A stretch of DNA of 64,000 nucleotides from Rhizophagus irregularis (GCF_026210795.1 NC_089450.1:3596001-3660000); one strand, 5' to 3'; numbered from the stretch's first letter, positions 21,793 to 33,531 are shown. Notes: generated by a model not told the origin, from the letters alone. A program made the numbers and translations.

Positions 21793-23832
21793 TTATGTAT
21801 TTCCTTCTTGACTATTTGGGGACGAAGGTGATGTACCCAACACGGTTAATGGTTCATATATGAACTTTTCTGTCTCAACTGTTTTATTTACTTTACTATC
21901 TTCTTCCATAGGAGATAATGTACGAATTTGTACATTTGGCGAAACATTTTTATCGATATATACATCATGTGTTTGTTGAAATTCTTTTACCCTTTTATTA
22001 TTATTATTCATGAACGTATTATCATCTTTAACAAACATTAATTCTACTTTTCTATTACTCAAAATCTCAGCTTGATTAATATGATTAATTTCTAAATTTG
22101 AAATCCTCTCATTCAATCTTTGTATCATATTTATGAATTTTTCCATCTGTCGTTCCAATCTATCCAACCTATCACTTTCATTATTAACTGGTGTAGGATT
22201 AATATTCTGTTGATTCCAAGGTTTTCTTACTGGTTCTTGTGTCTCTTGTTGTTTTCCTTTTCCTTTGTAAGATTGAGATGGACTTTGACTTGATGTTAAA
22301 ACATTTGCTCTTACATTGGGTACTGTCTTAATTTTCTTTGCAGCCTCAGCATAACTTGAAGCACCTTGTGATGGCATTTCTTATTCGTCTTTTTCATCCC
22401 AATTGTACATACCTTCTGACTTATCAGGTTGATATTGTGAATTTCTAGGGAATAATGGTCTGAATCCCATACTTGGTCTGGGTGCTTTTACTCCATATCT
22501 ACTATAAATCTGTTGATATACTTCATGTGTTGATGACATGTTTCTTTTCCTTTGATTTTCTGGACATGTTCGACTCGATGATAAAGAGAACCACATACGT
22601 GGCACGTGACTGCATCATAATTAACGAAAACTAAGCCTCGATTGTTAAAAGAGAATTTCTTTTCTAGGGCATTATTAAAGTCATTCTCATTATCAAAAAA
22701 GACAAATGCAAACCTTTCTTTCTCATAATTTTTTGAAAACCTATTCTTAGGTACAAAACATGATTTCGCCTTCATTTGTATAATAATATCTTTCAAATCT
22801 GCAGCGTATGTACCTATGGGTAAATTAGCTAATTTCAACTCATATTTAAAACGTAAATTCCTTTCATCCTTGGTTAAGTTAGATGGAAAAATCCTAAACG
22901 CATATTTGCAAAATCTCAATGACCATAAGTCTTTAAATTTTTCTTCCACTTATTTACCGTTGAATCTAACTACTACTTTATAGTATAAATTTTTAACATT
23001 AAATTTGAGGGTTTTAATTGGTCCAAAACTTTTTAAATATACTTCTAACATCTGCTTGTCCACATCTAGTGGAACATCCCAGATTTTAATTTCATAATCG
23101 TTAAAATTATCATATTGCTGATTGTTAATTACTTCCAATTTAGCAAATCTTACATCATTATTAAGGTTGCTTGTCTAAACCTCTTCAAAATCCTACGATT
23201 AGTTTCATCAAAATTTTACTATAGATTTATTATAGTTTCGGCAGAGTTTCAGCAGTTTCGGCATTTATAATAAGTTTCGGCAGTTTCGCCTTTCTCCAAA
23301 GTTTCGCCAGTTTTTTAATATAACTTTAATATAGTTTCGGCAGAATTCACTTTTCGGCGAAACGCCATCTTGCCTAAACCCCTAGGTTTCAGCAAGCAAC
23401 CTTAATCATTATTATCTGCAATTTTCTTGGCACAAATTTCAGCCGCTCGTACTTCCGTTTCATATATTGCTCGAATTACCTTAATACCTTTAATGGAAAT
23501 TGATGCCAATGAAATCAGCCCAAGCACATCCAAAATTTTCCTATATACAAAATTTTTTTTAGCAATAATATTATCACCTGGAAGACTATCTTGCGGGATG
23601 AAAATACTAAAACGTTGAGTCTTCTTAATAATAGTCCAACCATCATCTTTCTTTGCTTCTTTAGAAGTTGTATTCTGACTAAGGTGACTTGTGTTAGTTT
23701 GAGTATGCATAGAGGCATCCAGCCCTATGTTAGTATTACTATTCATCTGTATAGGTTGCTGAACTATCAAAGAGCTCATCGAAGCAGCTGAAGTGCTACT
23801 TCCTGAAGGTTGGATAAATTCTACCCCTTCTA
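21793..23832 (-). pseudogene. LINE D ORF1 (RRM, zinc knuckle, coiled coil)
   Basis: From 23832 the frames give a polar N-terminus, then an RRM-like segment with EIKIWDVPLDVDKQMLEVYL. A second RRM-like segment (KLANLPIGTYAADLKDIIIQ) and CHVCGSLYHRVE follow, the start of a CX2CX4HX4C knuckle. A frameshift inside the knuckle (about 22565) moves the last Cys to the next frame. The final part (22377-21793) has a coiled coil (DRLDRLERQMEKFINMIQ). Architecture equals LINE A ORF1, but here the knuckle keeps His. A stop near 22950 and the MITE at 23162-23404 also interrupt it. Confidence 0.78.
23162..23404. mobile_element. hAT-type MITE H, copy 1 (243 bp)
   Basis: The ends are TAAGGTTGCTTG and its reverse complement, with ATCATTAT repeated at 23154-23161 and 23405-23412. 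The inside repeats GTTTCGGCAG. The same element occurs at 30702-30923 and 50383-50626. Removal restores the ORF1 frame of LINE D (IADND joined to VRFAKLEV). Confidence 0.88.
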
Positions 23833-24772
23833 CAGTGCTGGCAAAAAGTAATCGGAATTACATTTTTGTTCATTAATTGATGAATAATTATGATAAATAC
23901 ACAAACGTTTGTACACACATCCTTCATAACCTGACGAACAAATTTACTTAAGGATACTTTATAGGTTATCTTATTGACATCACCTCTAATTTCGCGTCTA
24001 ACCGGTAATTGTGATGAAATTAAAAATAACTTAAAATTTGGTTAATTAATTAATAAAAGTCTACTCTAAGTAAACTTTTTTTTTTACTAATTAACTCACT
24101 TTTTGTTATTTAAGTAAACATGTGCATCAGAATAAATTGCACATATTTTTGAAAGTTTTATTGATTTTAGATAAATATTGAATGATTTATTGTAAGTTAT
24201 CACTTAAAATTTTACTTTTTTTTGAAAAATACGTTTAGTTATAATTAAACGTTATAATTTTCAACCACTACATGCTCCATATGGAAGTAAATTTGTTTAT
24301 TATAGTCTAAATTATATAATTCTAAAGTTTTATCAAAATTGAATTAATATTTGCCGAAGTAACTCATCCAATTAAGATTACAAAATTATGCAGATCATTT
24401 TTTACAAATTTTATGATATTTAAAAAGATGGATAATACCTAGAATTTTGAGTATTTTAAAAAAATTTTCTTTGATACATTCTAATTTTAAGAGAAATATT
24501 ATTTTTGGAAATTAAAAAAAATGAAAAGAATATTTAAGTTGACTCAATAATTGCTCATAATTGTATTTTCTTATTACTAAATTCGTTAAATAAATTAGAA
24601 TGATAATAATGATAATTGAAAGTAATATTAATAAGATACCATATGAAATGTCATTAAGCAAATTTTTTCGCCAGGTTACAAAGGGTATATATACAAATTT
24701 TTGTGTATTTATGACATTTATTCATTGTTTAATGGACAAAAATGAAATTCTGATTACTTTTTGCCAGCACTG
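23833..24772. mobile_element. Tc1/mariner-type non-autonomous element I (940 bp)
   Basis: The terminal inverted repeat begins CAGTGCTGGCAAAAAGTAAT and extends for about 80 bp with some mismatches. TA flanks both ends (23831-23832 and 24773-24774). CAGT ends with TA duplication are typical of Tc1/mariner. The interior is AT-rich without a transposase frame. It sits in the 5' part of LINE D ORF1; the frame continues beyond it (GKSNIEGVEFIQPSG). Confidence 0.75.
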
Positions 24773-24961
24773 TATATTACTCTTCCCAAATTCTATAATG
24801 AAAAAACAATATTTTCTATGACTTAAATGATAATAAACGAAAAATATTTCTTTAAACTACTAGTGCAAAATTTGTGATCGAACGATCGGTGGGAAGAGTT
24901 TTTTTATTTTTACTAGTTAATTGATTATAAATCTTCCTTCCTTTATATTTCTTTCAAATAG

Positions 24962-25345
24962 GTTACCATTTTGACTATAATATCAGAAATATTAATCCAA
25001 GCAAGTTAGCAAAATTATGTGCTTGGCCATCAGATAAGGATATTACTTCAGCTATTAAACATTCTTATAAATTGGCATCTGAACTTGCTAAAGCACTTGA
25101 TATGGACCCTACTTCAAATATGAATCATTCATTATTACTGCTATTTGTAATGATAGAACATCAAAATTTGGAAGTATCAACCGAAATTAAGTCAATTTTG
25201 GAACTTAAAAATGATTTAAACGATGAAATCGAAATTTCTGAATTCTGATGCAATTAGTCAAGCATCCAAGTATACTACCGAAAGAATTGATGATGTTCTT
25301 GATTTATCAAATATTGAAAATATCAATTATCAAATTCGTCAAGCT
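24962..25345 (+). pseudogene. exon-like fragment of an unrecognised protein
   Basis: After a pyrimidine tract ending TTTCAAATAG the frame is open for about 95 codons (NPSKLAKLCAWPSDKDI, then a helical, Asn-rich part). A one-base shift near 25245 leads into another 33 codons ending RQA and a TAA. It has no start codon, so it looks like an internal exon. I recognise no domain. It may belong with 25440-25800 and 27740-28104 on the same strand. Confidence 0.4.
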
Positions 25346-25439
25346 TAAGTTATTTCATCTTTAGATAATATAAGAATAATAATGTTAATAATGATACTTA
25401 CTCATAGTATGAAATTTTATTTAATTATATTATTACATT

Positions 25440-25800
25440 ATCAAAACAGAATAGTAACATTATTAACATAATTAAAGATTTTACTATTAGATATATTTTA
25501 TCAAAAGGAAAGCTGAATTATTTAGGTATAATTAAATTACGAAGAGATCATGAAGTATATAATTCAAGACCAATTGAAAGACAAAATCGTATACATATGA
25601 TTGGCCATGAAATAACAAATACTATTAATCCAAATAAGGCTAGTCATATAATTTCATATTTTACAAATAATGATGATCTAGCGATGCAATTTATAAAATA
25701 ACATAAAAGTGATGGAAAGAAATTGGAAGGCAATGACAGCTAATCTTGCAAGTTTACATAAATTTGAATTATCAAGGTAAAAACAAACTGATAAAATTAC
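25440..25800 (+). pseudogene. second exon-like fragment of an unrecognised protein
   Basis: An open frame of about 78 codons (IKDFTIRYILSKGKLNYLG to DDLAMQFIK) stops at 25701. A shifted frame continues with MERNWKAMTANLASLHKF and ends near 25783 at a GTAAAAACAA that could be a donor site. No known domain is recognised. The insertion complex at 25882-27698 lies just downstream. Confidence 0.35.
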
Positions 25801-25896
25801 AAATAAAAGTAAATATAATATTAATTATGTAACTTATTATGTAATTTTTAATATTAATAATTGTTATTTAATTTAATTGTACAGTTAACCCTTGTT

Positions 25897-27542
25897 AGAG
25901 CTCTGAATGGGTCAGGTCAGATTAGGTTAATTGATAAACCTGACCTGAAATTTTTTTTCAAGTCAGGTCAGGTCAGCATAGCGGACATCCCTATTTTATC
26001 ACAATACTGACTGATCATTTGTCGATCATTTGCTGATCATTTATTCAATTATCACATAATATAAATACCGTTGCTAAAAAAATTTACATAATAATATATG
26101 CTCAAATTTCACAAATAACTTAAATTTAGTTTTAATTTATTGTGTATTAAATTTTATTAGCTTTTATTATTATTTGGCATATATTTATTCATTTTACGAA
26201 ATTATTCACTAATTATGTTACTAATAAAAAACCTGCATTATGAATCAGATCACTGCATTATTTTTTTTATAGATTCTACATAATATAAAGAATATTTGTG
26301 CAAATTCTTAAGTTTCGCACTCGCAAATTCATCTTCGCACTTCAATTTTTGTCTGATGATCGGCAATAATTAGTGAATTATCATATACAAATAATATATT
26401 TATGATATTATTAAAAATTGTGCTAATAATTACATAATTAAAGTCATATGATAATTTAGTGTTTTTACTTAGATTTCCATTATTTTTTTGCCACATTATT
26501 TGAAAAATATTTGTGATTTTGCAATAAGTTTTTAAAATCTGGAATTAGTGATCAGCAAATGATCGGCAAGGTGATATGAGCATGTCCGCTATGCTGGTCA
26601 GGTCAGGTTATATCAGGTTGTCTGTTTGACCTGACCTGACCTGAAACCTGAAAAATTTTTATTAAAGTATTGAAAAAAAACGGTACAAAACTTTTTTTTT
26701 TTAATATAATATTATGAAAAAACGTTTTCGCAACGTTTTTTCTCAAAATATTGCGATTCAACATTTTTATATTAAAATCATATAAAAAAGTGAATCCCAA
26801 TACTGCAATTCACTTTTTTATATTGATTTTGTATAAAAAAAGTGAGTTGCGGTATTGCGATTCACTTTTCTATATTGATTTTATATAAAAAAAGTGAATC
26901 GCAATACCGCAACTCACTTTTTACATATAGAATCTATATAGAAAAGTGAATCGCAATACCGCAACTCACTTTTTTTATATAGAATCTATATAAAAAAGTG
27001 AATCGCAATACCGCAACTTACTTTTTTTATACAAAATCAATATAAAAAAAGTGAATTGCAGTATTGGGATTCACTTTTTTATATGATTTTAATATAAAAA
27101 TGTTGAATCGCAATATTTTGAGAAAAAAAGTTGCGAAAACGTTTTTTCATAATATTATATTAAAAAAATGTTTCGTAATGTTTTTTTTGATATTTCAATA
27201 ATAACGTTGCGAAAACATTTTTTTCATAATGTTATATTAAAAAAAACGTTTTGCAATATTTTTTGTCAATATTTTAATAAAAAATGTTGCAAAAACGTTT
27301 TTTTTTCATAATATTACAGTATATTAAAAAAAAAAAGTTTTGTACCGTTTTTTTTCAATACTTTAATAAAAATTTTTCAGGTTTCAGGTCAGGTCAGGTC
27401 AAACAGACAACCTGATATAACCTGACCTGACCTGACCTGAAAAAAAATTTCAGGTCAGGTTTATCAATTAACCTGACCTGACCTGACCCATTTGGAACTC
27501 TAGTCAGGTTACCTGAATTTGGCTGACCTGTTCGGAGCTTTA
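25897..27542. mobile_element. foldback element E2, MULE-type (1646 bp including F)
   Basis: The ends AGAGCTCTGAATGGG and TTCGGAGCTTTA match E1. The flanks ACCCTTGTT and ATCCTTGTT agree in 8 of 9 positions, again a 9-bp duplication. Inside is a long palindrome with AGTGAATCGCAATACCGC repeats and CAGGT tandems. Near the right end both kinds of E1 terminus are found in series (27500-27542), so the element may have a duplicated or recombined end. Confidence 0.78.
25975..26595. mobile_element. 621-bp TIR element F inside E2
   Basis: The ends are AGCATAGCGGACAT and its reverse complement, and the inverted similarity continues with TTTGCTGATCA. GGTCAGGTC is repeated exactly at 25966-25974 and 26596-26604. 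The site lies in a CAGGT tandem, so part of that repeat may be chance. It has no ORF. Confidence 0.7.
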
Positions 27543-27739
27543 ATCCTTGTTATAGGGTCCAGACTTCAACTTCGCTATAAGGTTATAGAGAAGATTTTAA
27601 GAGATTTGATTGGTTAATTCATTATAGCGAGGGGAAATTTATTATAGTTGTCTGAAAAATTCACTATATCAAGGGTTCGCTATATCAAGGTTTGACTGTA
27701 TGTGTTGAATGGCAAATATTACTTAAGATTTTCCATTTC

Positions 27740-28104
27740 GACAAAGTGATTATATAATTGTATTATATGAAACAAAAATTTGTATTGCTAAAATAATAGC
27801 AATGTATTATGAAAGTTATGATAACCATTGTTATAGCCAAGATGCAGTAACTCAAATTGAAGATTCGTCTTATATTTCATTACAAGTATATTTACCCATT
27901 CATTTCAATATTTTTGCAAGTCAAACTGTAGAAGGTTATACGCTATTTACTTATCATTATCCTCAAAATATTATATATCATATTAATTCAAATGGAGTAA
28001 TAATTGGTGATAGTTCACTAACTTTAACAGGAGTAGCATATGAAATTTTTAATTATTTTAACCATAATGCTATTAAAAATAGCATTATTAATATAATACA
28101 ATAA
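27740..28104 (+). pseudogene. hypothetical protein fragment (about 120 codons)
   Basis: The frame is open from about 27742 to the TAA at 28102-28104. The first ATG at 27802 gives 100 residues (MYYESYDNHCYSQDAVTQI). Upstream in frame is VLYETKICIAKIIA, which suggests an internal exon rather than a start. The protein is rich in Tyr, Ile and Asn and has no recognised domain. It is on the same strand as the fragments at 24962-25800 and may be one gene broken by element J. Confidence 0.4.
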
Positions 28105-28772
28105 TATCAATTTGTCAAGAAATTTTTTTTCATTTTATAATTACAAAATAAATTGCTTGGTAGTGCAAAAAATTTTAATATTACAATTTGAGTTTGCTTA
28201 GCAGAATGAAAATAATTTGCTTATTGATCTTAGTAAATTTTGAAATTTTTATCTGACCTATATATATATTGTTTGGGGTTCTGGCAGTATTAATATAACT
28301 CAAAAAAAAAAAATATATATAATAACAATCTCTATTTTTACAGATATATATTTCAGTAATAATATTTCAGCAATATTAATAACATTTCTATTTAAGCATT
28401 TAGACACATTGACATTGGCCAATCTGACCAATCAAAAATAATAATTATTGTTATCAAGTGATCACATGATCACATGATTTATGATTATATTATTATTTGT
28501 TTTTTTTTTCAAAACTTTTTGCAGTTTCACCTTTTTATATAAATTATAGAGTAATTTTATTCACCATTCCCGATGATTTCTTAAAATACCATCCTCGTTT
28601 GGCGCAGTATATAAATCATGTATTCATATATATTTTTATTAAAATATCGCAAATAATTATTACAATCAATTAATTAATATTAATTTACAAGAAATTTGTA
28701 CATGATTAATAAAAATATGATTAACAATGTAACTAATTAATAAAGAATTTTTGCAGTAATAATACAAGTTAA
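28105..28772. other. AT-rich intergenic stretch
   Basis: No coding frame or clear repeat boundary is visible. It contains an A-run with ATATATAA, and GATCACATGATCACATGAT near 28455-28480. Confidence 0.5.
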
Positions 28773-30079
28773 TTATACATTCTTCTTGTTTAGACAACGT
28801 AAATAATTATGTCCAGATTCCTTATAAATTTTACATGGTGCACTGCAGCTTCGTGAATTATGGCCATCTTTAAGATAATTGCGGCATGTATATCCATTAC
28901 CAGAACGATTAATAGATCTATTGCCTATAGAATTTTCTCCAGAAGATTTCAATCTTTTAGCAGACTTTCCTTTTGCATTAATTTGCAATGAATTACGAAT
29001 CATTTCTTAATCTTGCTTATTAACAGGATTATTAGATAGTTCCACTTTTTGAATTAAATCTCGTAATGTAGCTGCAATATATGCTAAGTTGAATTCAGAT
29101 GCTAAGGATGCTAACTTTTGTCCTAATACTGCACATTCTCCATAAATCTGACGTTTATTGATAAAATGTTTAACTTCAGAATTATTGCTTAAGTGATTTT
29201 CTTCATTAATATGAATTTCACACATAAAAGTTACTGAACTTTCACTCCCAATATCAATCACAAAGTTAGCAGATTTATTTAAAGCATTAATTTTCTGTAA
29301 ATCAACATCTTTTTTATACCACCGACTCTTTAATAAATTAAATGTAAATTGTGCTTTTTGTGTTTGTAACATTACTTGAAAAAAGTGGCGGGAAACCAAA
29401 CCTTTACTAGTTAAAAGTAAACATGTACAAATATGAGAATGATCTTGAAATAATGCCATATAATTTACTGACGTTGTATTAACTGCCATATGTTTAACTT
29501 CCCAAATTTTTATAACATTAGTAAGATTTACACCACTAATTAGAGATTTAAGTGCAATTTGACATTTATTTGTGCAATTTTCAAGACAAACAGAAGTATC
29601 AAAATTATTAATCTTTAATTAAAAAAAATTCAATATTAATACCAAATGGATAATAAAAATATTTTACTAAACAAATAAAAATATAAACTTACATTATTAC
29701 ACGTATGGTATTAATCAGAAGGAATTAATTTTGAATAGTATTCAAAACAAACATCAATTTAAGCCTTTTGGATAAAAAAAACTTCATCAGTTAAAATACT
29801 TTTTAAATTCTCAACCAATTTTGGAAAGACATGAATTGCTGAAGAAGAAGCAATACTAAAAGGCAAATTGGCTAAATAATCTCGATATTCAGCTTTTTGA
29901 AGTTCTGAAGCTAACATTTCCTGTAATCCATTAAAGCATCTTAATAAAATTGAATGTGAATTCATAAATTTATGAATAATAGCATTGATAGATTCTACGC
30001 ATTGAATAGAAGACATTCTAGCATTAAACTCCTACAAATATTGGTAAAAAATTCAATTAATACTATTTTTTGACCTAAA

Positions 30080-30165
30080 CTAACTAACTCTAACCTAACT
30101 CTAACCCTAATCTGAACCTAATCTAACCCTAACTCTAATATAACCTTAACCCTATCTTAAAAGTA
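30080..30165 (+). repeat. interstitial telomere-like repeats
   Basis: Degenerate CTAACCCTAA-type repeats (CTAACCTAACTCTAACCCTA) lie between two coding blocks of MULE1. They match the TTAGGG class of telomere repeat with frequent changes. It is not a chromosome end, since the MULE1 sequence continues on both sides. Confidence 0.65.
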
Positions 30166-30485
30166 AAACATTTAGCCCAGCGTTTCTTAATTAGATATAA
30201 AACATTTTTCAAATATGGTGCAACTTCTGGAAAGTTCATACATAAAGAAATAAATCATGTTTCAAAAATTTCTTCAAATAATGTATTGCGGCAAATAAAA
30301 AAATCATTTTTAAATGCAGTAAATTGGAAACCTAAAGCTATATGAAAGATATAATGTAAATATCATGTTGTTGGAAAAACAGATTCTATAGCCGCTGGTT
30401 CTAATCCAGTATCACAATTGGAAAAAATTGTTCTTGGTGCTAGATAATTTGTTGCTGCTAAAAAATTATTAAGAACTCACATATA

Positions 30486-31276
30486 CACTACCCTCCCAAA
30501 AGTATCCGGTCAACCAATAAAAATCATATTTTATTAATAATAATTAATATTTAGTTGGCTATCCATTGTTTTTAATGCATGCTTCAATTCAGCGTAGTAT
30601 GCTCTCAATTAAATTAATGTAAGTTTCAGATGGAATTCTTTCCACTCTTCTTTTAGCTGTTAATCCAGTCGTGTCCTAAAATTTCCAAAAAGTACCATTA
30701 CTAAGGTTGCTTGCCAAAACCTCTCTAAAATCCTGCGATAAATTTCGGCAAGATTTTACTATATGTTTACTATAGTTTCGGCAGGGTTTCGGCAGTTTCG
30801 GCAAATGGGGGTTTCAGCATTTCGGTAAAGTTTTGGCAGGATTTTTAATATGATTTAATATAGTTTTGGCATTTTCCGTATAGGTTTCGGCAGTTATTAA
30901 GAAGGTTTCGGCAAGCAACCTTAACCATTACAGACACAATTGTTCGATACAAGAATTTTAATCCTGATAGTTTCATATCCTTTCCAAAGGCCAATAATTT
31001 GCCCACACTCACTCAATTTACTAGTTTTTCCCATTTTAAAAGTAGCTGAATGGCGTAGTAACAAAAAAAAAGCAAAGTTCAGCGTTGGCAAAAATTGAGG
31101 CGTTATTATTTTTTTATTGCCAAATCTGGTACAAGTATCATAACACAATAAAAATACATTCATTTTAATCATTAGAACCAGGGGAATTATTTTTTTTTAA
31201 AAAAAAATAATACTTTATATATTCAATCTTGAGAAAATCAAGTTGAGCTTGACCAGATACTTTTTGGAGGGTAGTG
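30486..31276 (-). mobile_element. internally deleted Tc1-like element K
   Basis: The ends are CACTACCCTCCMAAAAGTATC on both sides in inverted orientation, with TA at 30484-30485 and 31277-31278. On the minus strand the part near 31030-30940 encodes a Tc1-type helix-turn-helix start (MGKTSKLSECGQIIGLWKG). The part at 30660-30545 encodes the C-terminal end (RVERIPSETYINLIESIL). The catalytic DDE part between them is missing. MITE H copy 2 is inserted inside. Confidence 0.78.
30702..30923. mobile_element. hAT-type MITE H, copy 2 (222 bp)
   Basis: The ends are TAAGGTTGCTTG and its reverse complement. ACCATTAC is repeated exactly at 30694-30701 and 30924-30931. It is the most diverged of the three copies and carries an internal deletion of about 20 bp relative to copies 1 and 3. 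It is inserted in element K. Confidence 0.88.
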
Positions 31277-31371
31277 TATGATGAAGTAGTTTCATCAGAC
31301 ATTAATGCCTGAGCTATCACTCTTGAATAATGATGTTTATCAACACCTACAAACAAACACAATGATAAATG

Positions 31372-31786
31372 CTTTACAGAAACTTACCATTTTTAATCAA
31401 TATAGAATCGATATCGTTAAGTTTATCTTAACGGTATCATTTTGATATCATTTCAATATCATTTCAATATCGATTTAATATCGATACGATATTGAAATAA
31501 AGTATTATCACTTCGATATCATTTTGATATTAAATCGATATTGAAATGATATCGAAATGATAATTAAAATGATATCGAAATGATATCTTTAAATTAAACT
31601 TAAAGATGTTGTTTCGATATCATTTCTATTATCATTTTGATATCATTTCAATATCGATTTAATATCAAAATGATATCGAAGTGATAATACTTTATTTCAA
31701 TATCGTATCGATATTAAATCGATATTGAAATGATATTGAAATGATATTGAAATGATATCACTTGAAAACTTAAAGTTTCTGTAAAG
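31372..31786. mobile_element. GATATC-rich foldback element L (415 bp)
   Basis: CTTTACAGAAACTT at the left is matched by its reverse complement at the right. Everything between is a large palindrome of GATATCATTTCAATATCGAT-like units in both directions. It interrupts MULE1 between HHDVILTDNTARSHELIS and LFVGVDKHH. No clear duplication is seen; TGATA is present on both sides. Confidence 0.65.
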
Positions 31787-32640
31787 TGATACTTATTAGT
31801 TCGTGACTTCGTGCTGTATTATCTGTCAAAATAACGTCATGATGCCTTAGATAAAGAATTTGTTGATGAGGGCTCATCCAGAATAGATGAAAAAGACAAT
31901 TTTTGACACAATGATAAGTTATGAACCATGTAGGATCATCTTCCTTCATTTTTTGTAACTCTTTAAGAAGATTAGAAGTATCATTTTTAGGATTCTGTTC
32001 AGAATTTATATGATTTCTTCAGAATTGTTAAATAGCATTGGCCAAATCTTTATCAAGAAAAAGGTGATCCTTAAATTCACCTTAAAGAAGTTGCCTTAAT
32101 GTGTGTTAATTAATCCCATGAATTGTATTCACATAAAATTCAATTTTATTCATTACATCTTGAGGAATTTGTCAATAAACATTAGCAAATTGAATTATTT
32201 CTGGATTAAGTGAATGTCCATCATATGTGAGATTCATCTTGGTAATCGAAGGACATTGTGACTTAAGTGGCCAGCACATATATATAAAACAAGTACAGCC
32301 AGTTTTGATTGATTCCCTATTGCGTTATTTTGAAGGATCTGTTGCTATTTTTTTTTGATTTGAATATTCCTACGTGTCTATATTCAAATATATACTTATA
32401 TACACCTCCATTTTTATCTAAGTATTTATCTTGAATCCTCCATACGAAGCCAATCTGTTGTCCATAAGCCAATAATACTAAATTAGCATAGTTCCAGTTT
32501 TCAAATTGCATTCCAATACTTAATTTAGAAGCCTAGTCAAAAGTACTATTAGGTATAATCAATTTTTCAAGTGATCGTCCCTTAGAAATTCCAACACGAG
32601 AAGGGGAATTTGTTGGACAGATGACTCTTCGGAAGACTCA

Positions 32641-33139
32641 TTCTAGTTATTAAAATAATTGTATTCGATGTTGATTTCATATTCATTATTAAAATCACAC
32701 ATTTTTCATATAAAAATAATTAAACATTTAGACTAAAAAATTTATCAGAAATGTTAGAAACATTAATATTTATAAAATAATAAAAAAAAAAATTAAAGAA
32801 ACAAATCAGCTTTACTTACTTATTTTAATGTTATTAAAGACAAAAAGAGTTATTAAAAAAAAAATATTTGAAACAAAAGGGAAAAGGAAAACCAATCGTG
32901 AGAAAAAATTATGAAAGTCTAATAAAAGTTTATGCAAATCACATGATTATTACATTATTAGAATGACGTTTAATGAAATCATCAGGGGTGATCTGAACAA
33001 AATCTCTAAATTATATTTAAAACAAATTCTTATATTTACTATAATTTTTACTTATTATGAAATATTTATAATTAACATATATCTTTTTATCAGAAATAAA
33101 TAAAAGTATATTTTACTAATATTACATTTCTCTTTTCAT
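32641..33139. other. AT-rich intergenic stretch
   Basis: It probably contains the 5' flank of MULE1 up to about 32700. Beyond that I see no coding frame, repeat or boundary. Confidence 0.45.
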
Positions 33140-33531
33140 ATTGTAAACATTTTTTTATTAATACTCCTAACATTTTCTTTCACGTTTCTTTCTTTTTCTT
33201 CTACTAACACTTCTATTAACATATTTCTACTATTTCTTTTTTCCCACTGAATGTTATTCTCTTACTAATATACATTTTTATTAACATTCACCTTCTACTA
33301 ACATTTTTTCTTTCTTTTCTTCTATTAATACTCCTTACTAACATATTTTTACCATTTCTTTTCTTCAACTAACATTATCCTCTTACTAACATACATTTTT
33401 ATTAACGTTTGCTTTCTACTAACATTTTTTCTTTCTTTTCTTCTATTAACACTCTTTACTATAGTTGTATTAGTAATTGTTTTTTAAATTTCGTATTCTG
33501 AAATTACGTTACGTAAATATAATTACAAATT

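Larger units (their letters stand above)
1..24880 (-). mobile_element. LINE D, old non-LTR retrotransposon (host of nested insertions)
   Basis: A degenerate LINE runs through this whole stretch on the minus strand. Read from its 5' side it gives ORF1 (23832-21793), APE endonuclease (about 21640-20506), linker and RT (19691-17446), connector (17440-16163), and RNase H with C-terminal region (12798-12413, then 657-1, continuing past the window edge). The pieces are collinear. Removing each insertion with one copy of its target duplication rejoins the reading frame at 658-12412, 12801-16160 (with one TGA at the joint), 19701-20496, 20699-20994 and 23162-23404. Without its insertions the element would be about 7 kb. 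Order EN-RT-RNase H fits I/Tad-like fungal LINEs; the clade is inferred. The 5' end is not sharp. Confidence 0.82.
25882..27698. mobile_element. pogo/Tigger-like MITE J, split by E2
   Basis: The left end is CAGTTAACCCTTG and the right end is the reverse complement of CAGTCAAACCTTGATATAG, each next to TA (25880-25881 and 27699-27700). The inside repeats CTTCGCTATAAGG and TTCGCTATATCAAGG-like units. CAGTCAAACCTTGATA ends with TA duplication resemble pogo/Tigger MITEs. Without E2 it would be only about 165 bp. Confidence 0.65.
28773..32640 (-). pseudogene. MULE1: FAR1/MULE transposase, broken
   Basis: Read from 32640 downwards: a FAR1-type DNA-binding start (FENWNYANLVLLAYG, GFVWRIQDKYLDKNGGVYKY), then HHDVILTDNTARSHELIS with the first catalytic Asp. 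Next come LFVGVDKHHYSRVIAQALM and, beyond an insertion, APRTIFSNCDTGLEP with the second Asp. KKRWAKCF, SIQCVESINAIIHK and a SWIM-like block (CTC...VSRHFF, Cys changed to Ser) follow. The end has knuckles CRNYLKDGHNSRSC and CKIYKESGHNYLRC, each with Cys to Tyr. It contains frameshifts, in-frame TGAs and three insertions (30486-31276, nested 30702-30923, and 31372-31786). MULE transposases cut and paste DNA and make 9-bp duplications. Confidence 0.8.
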
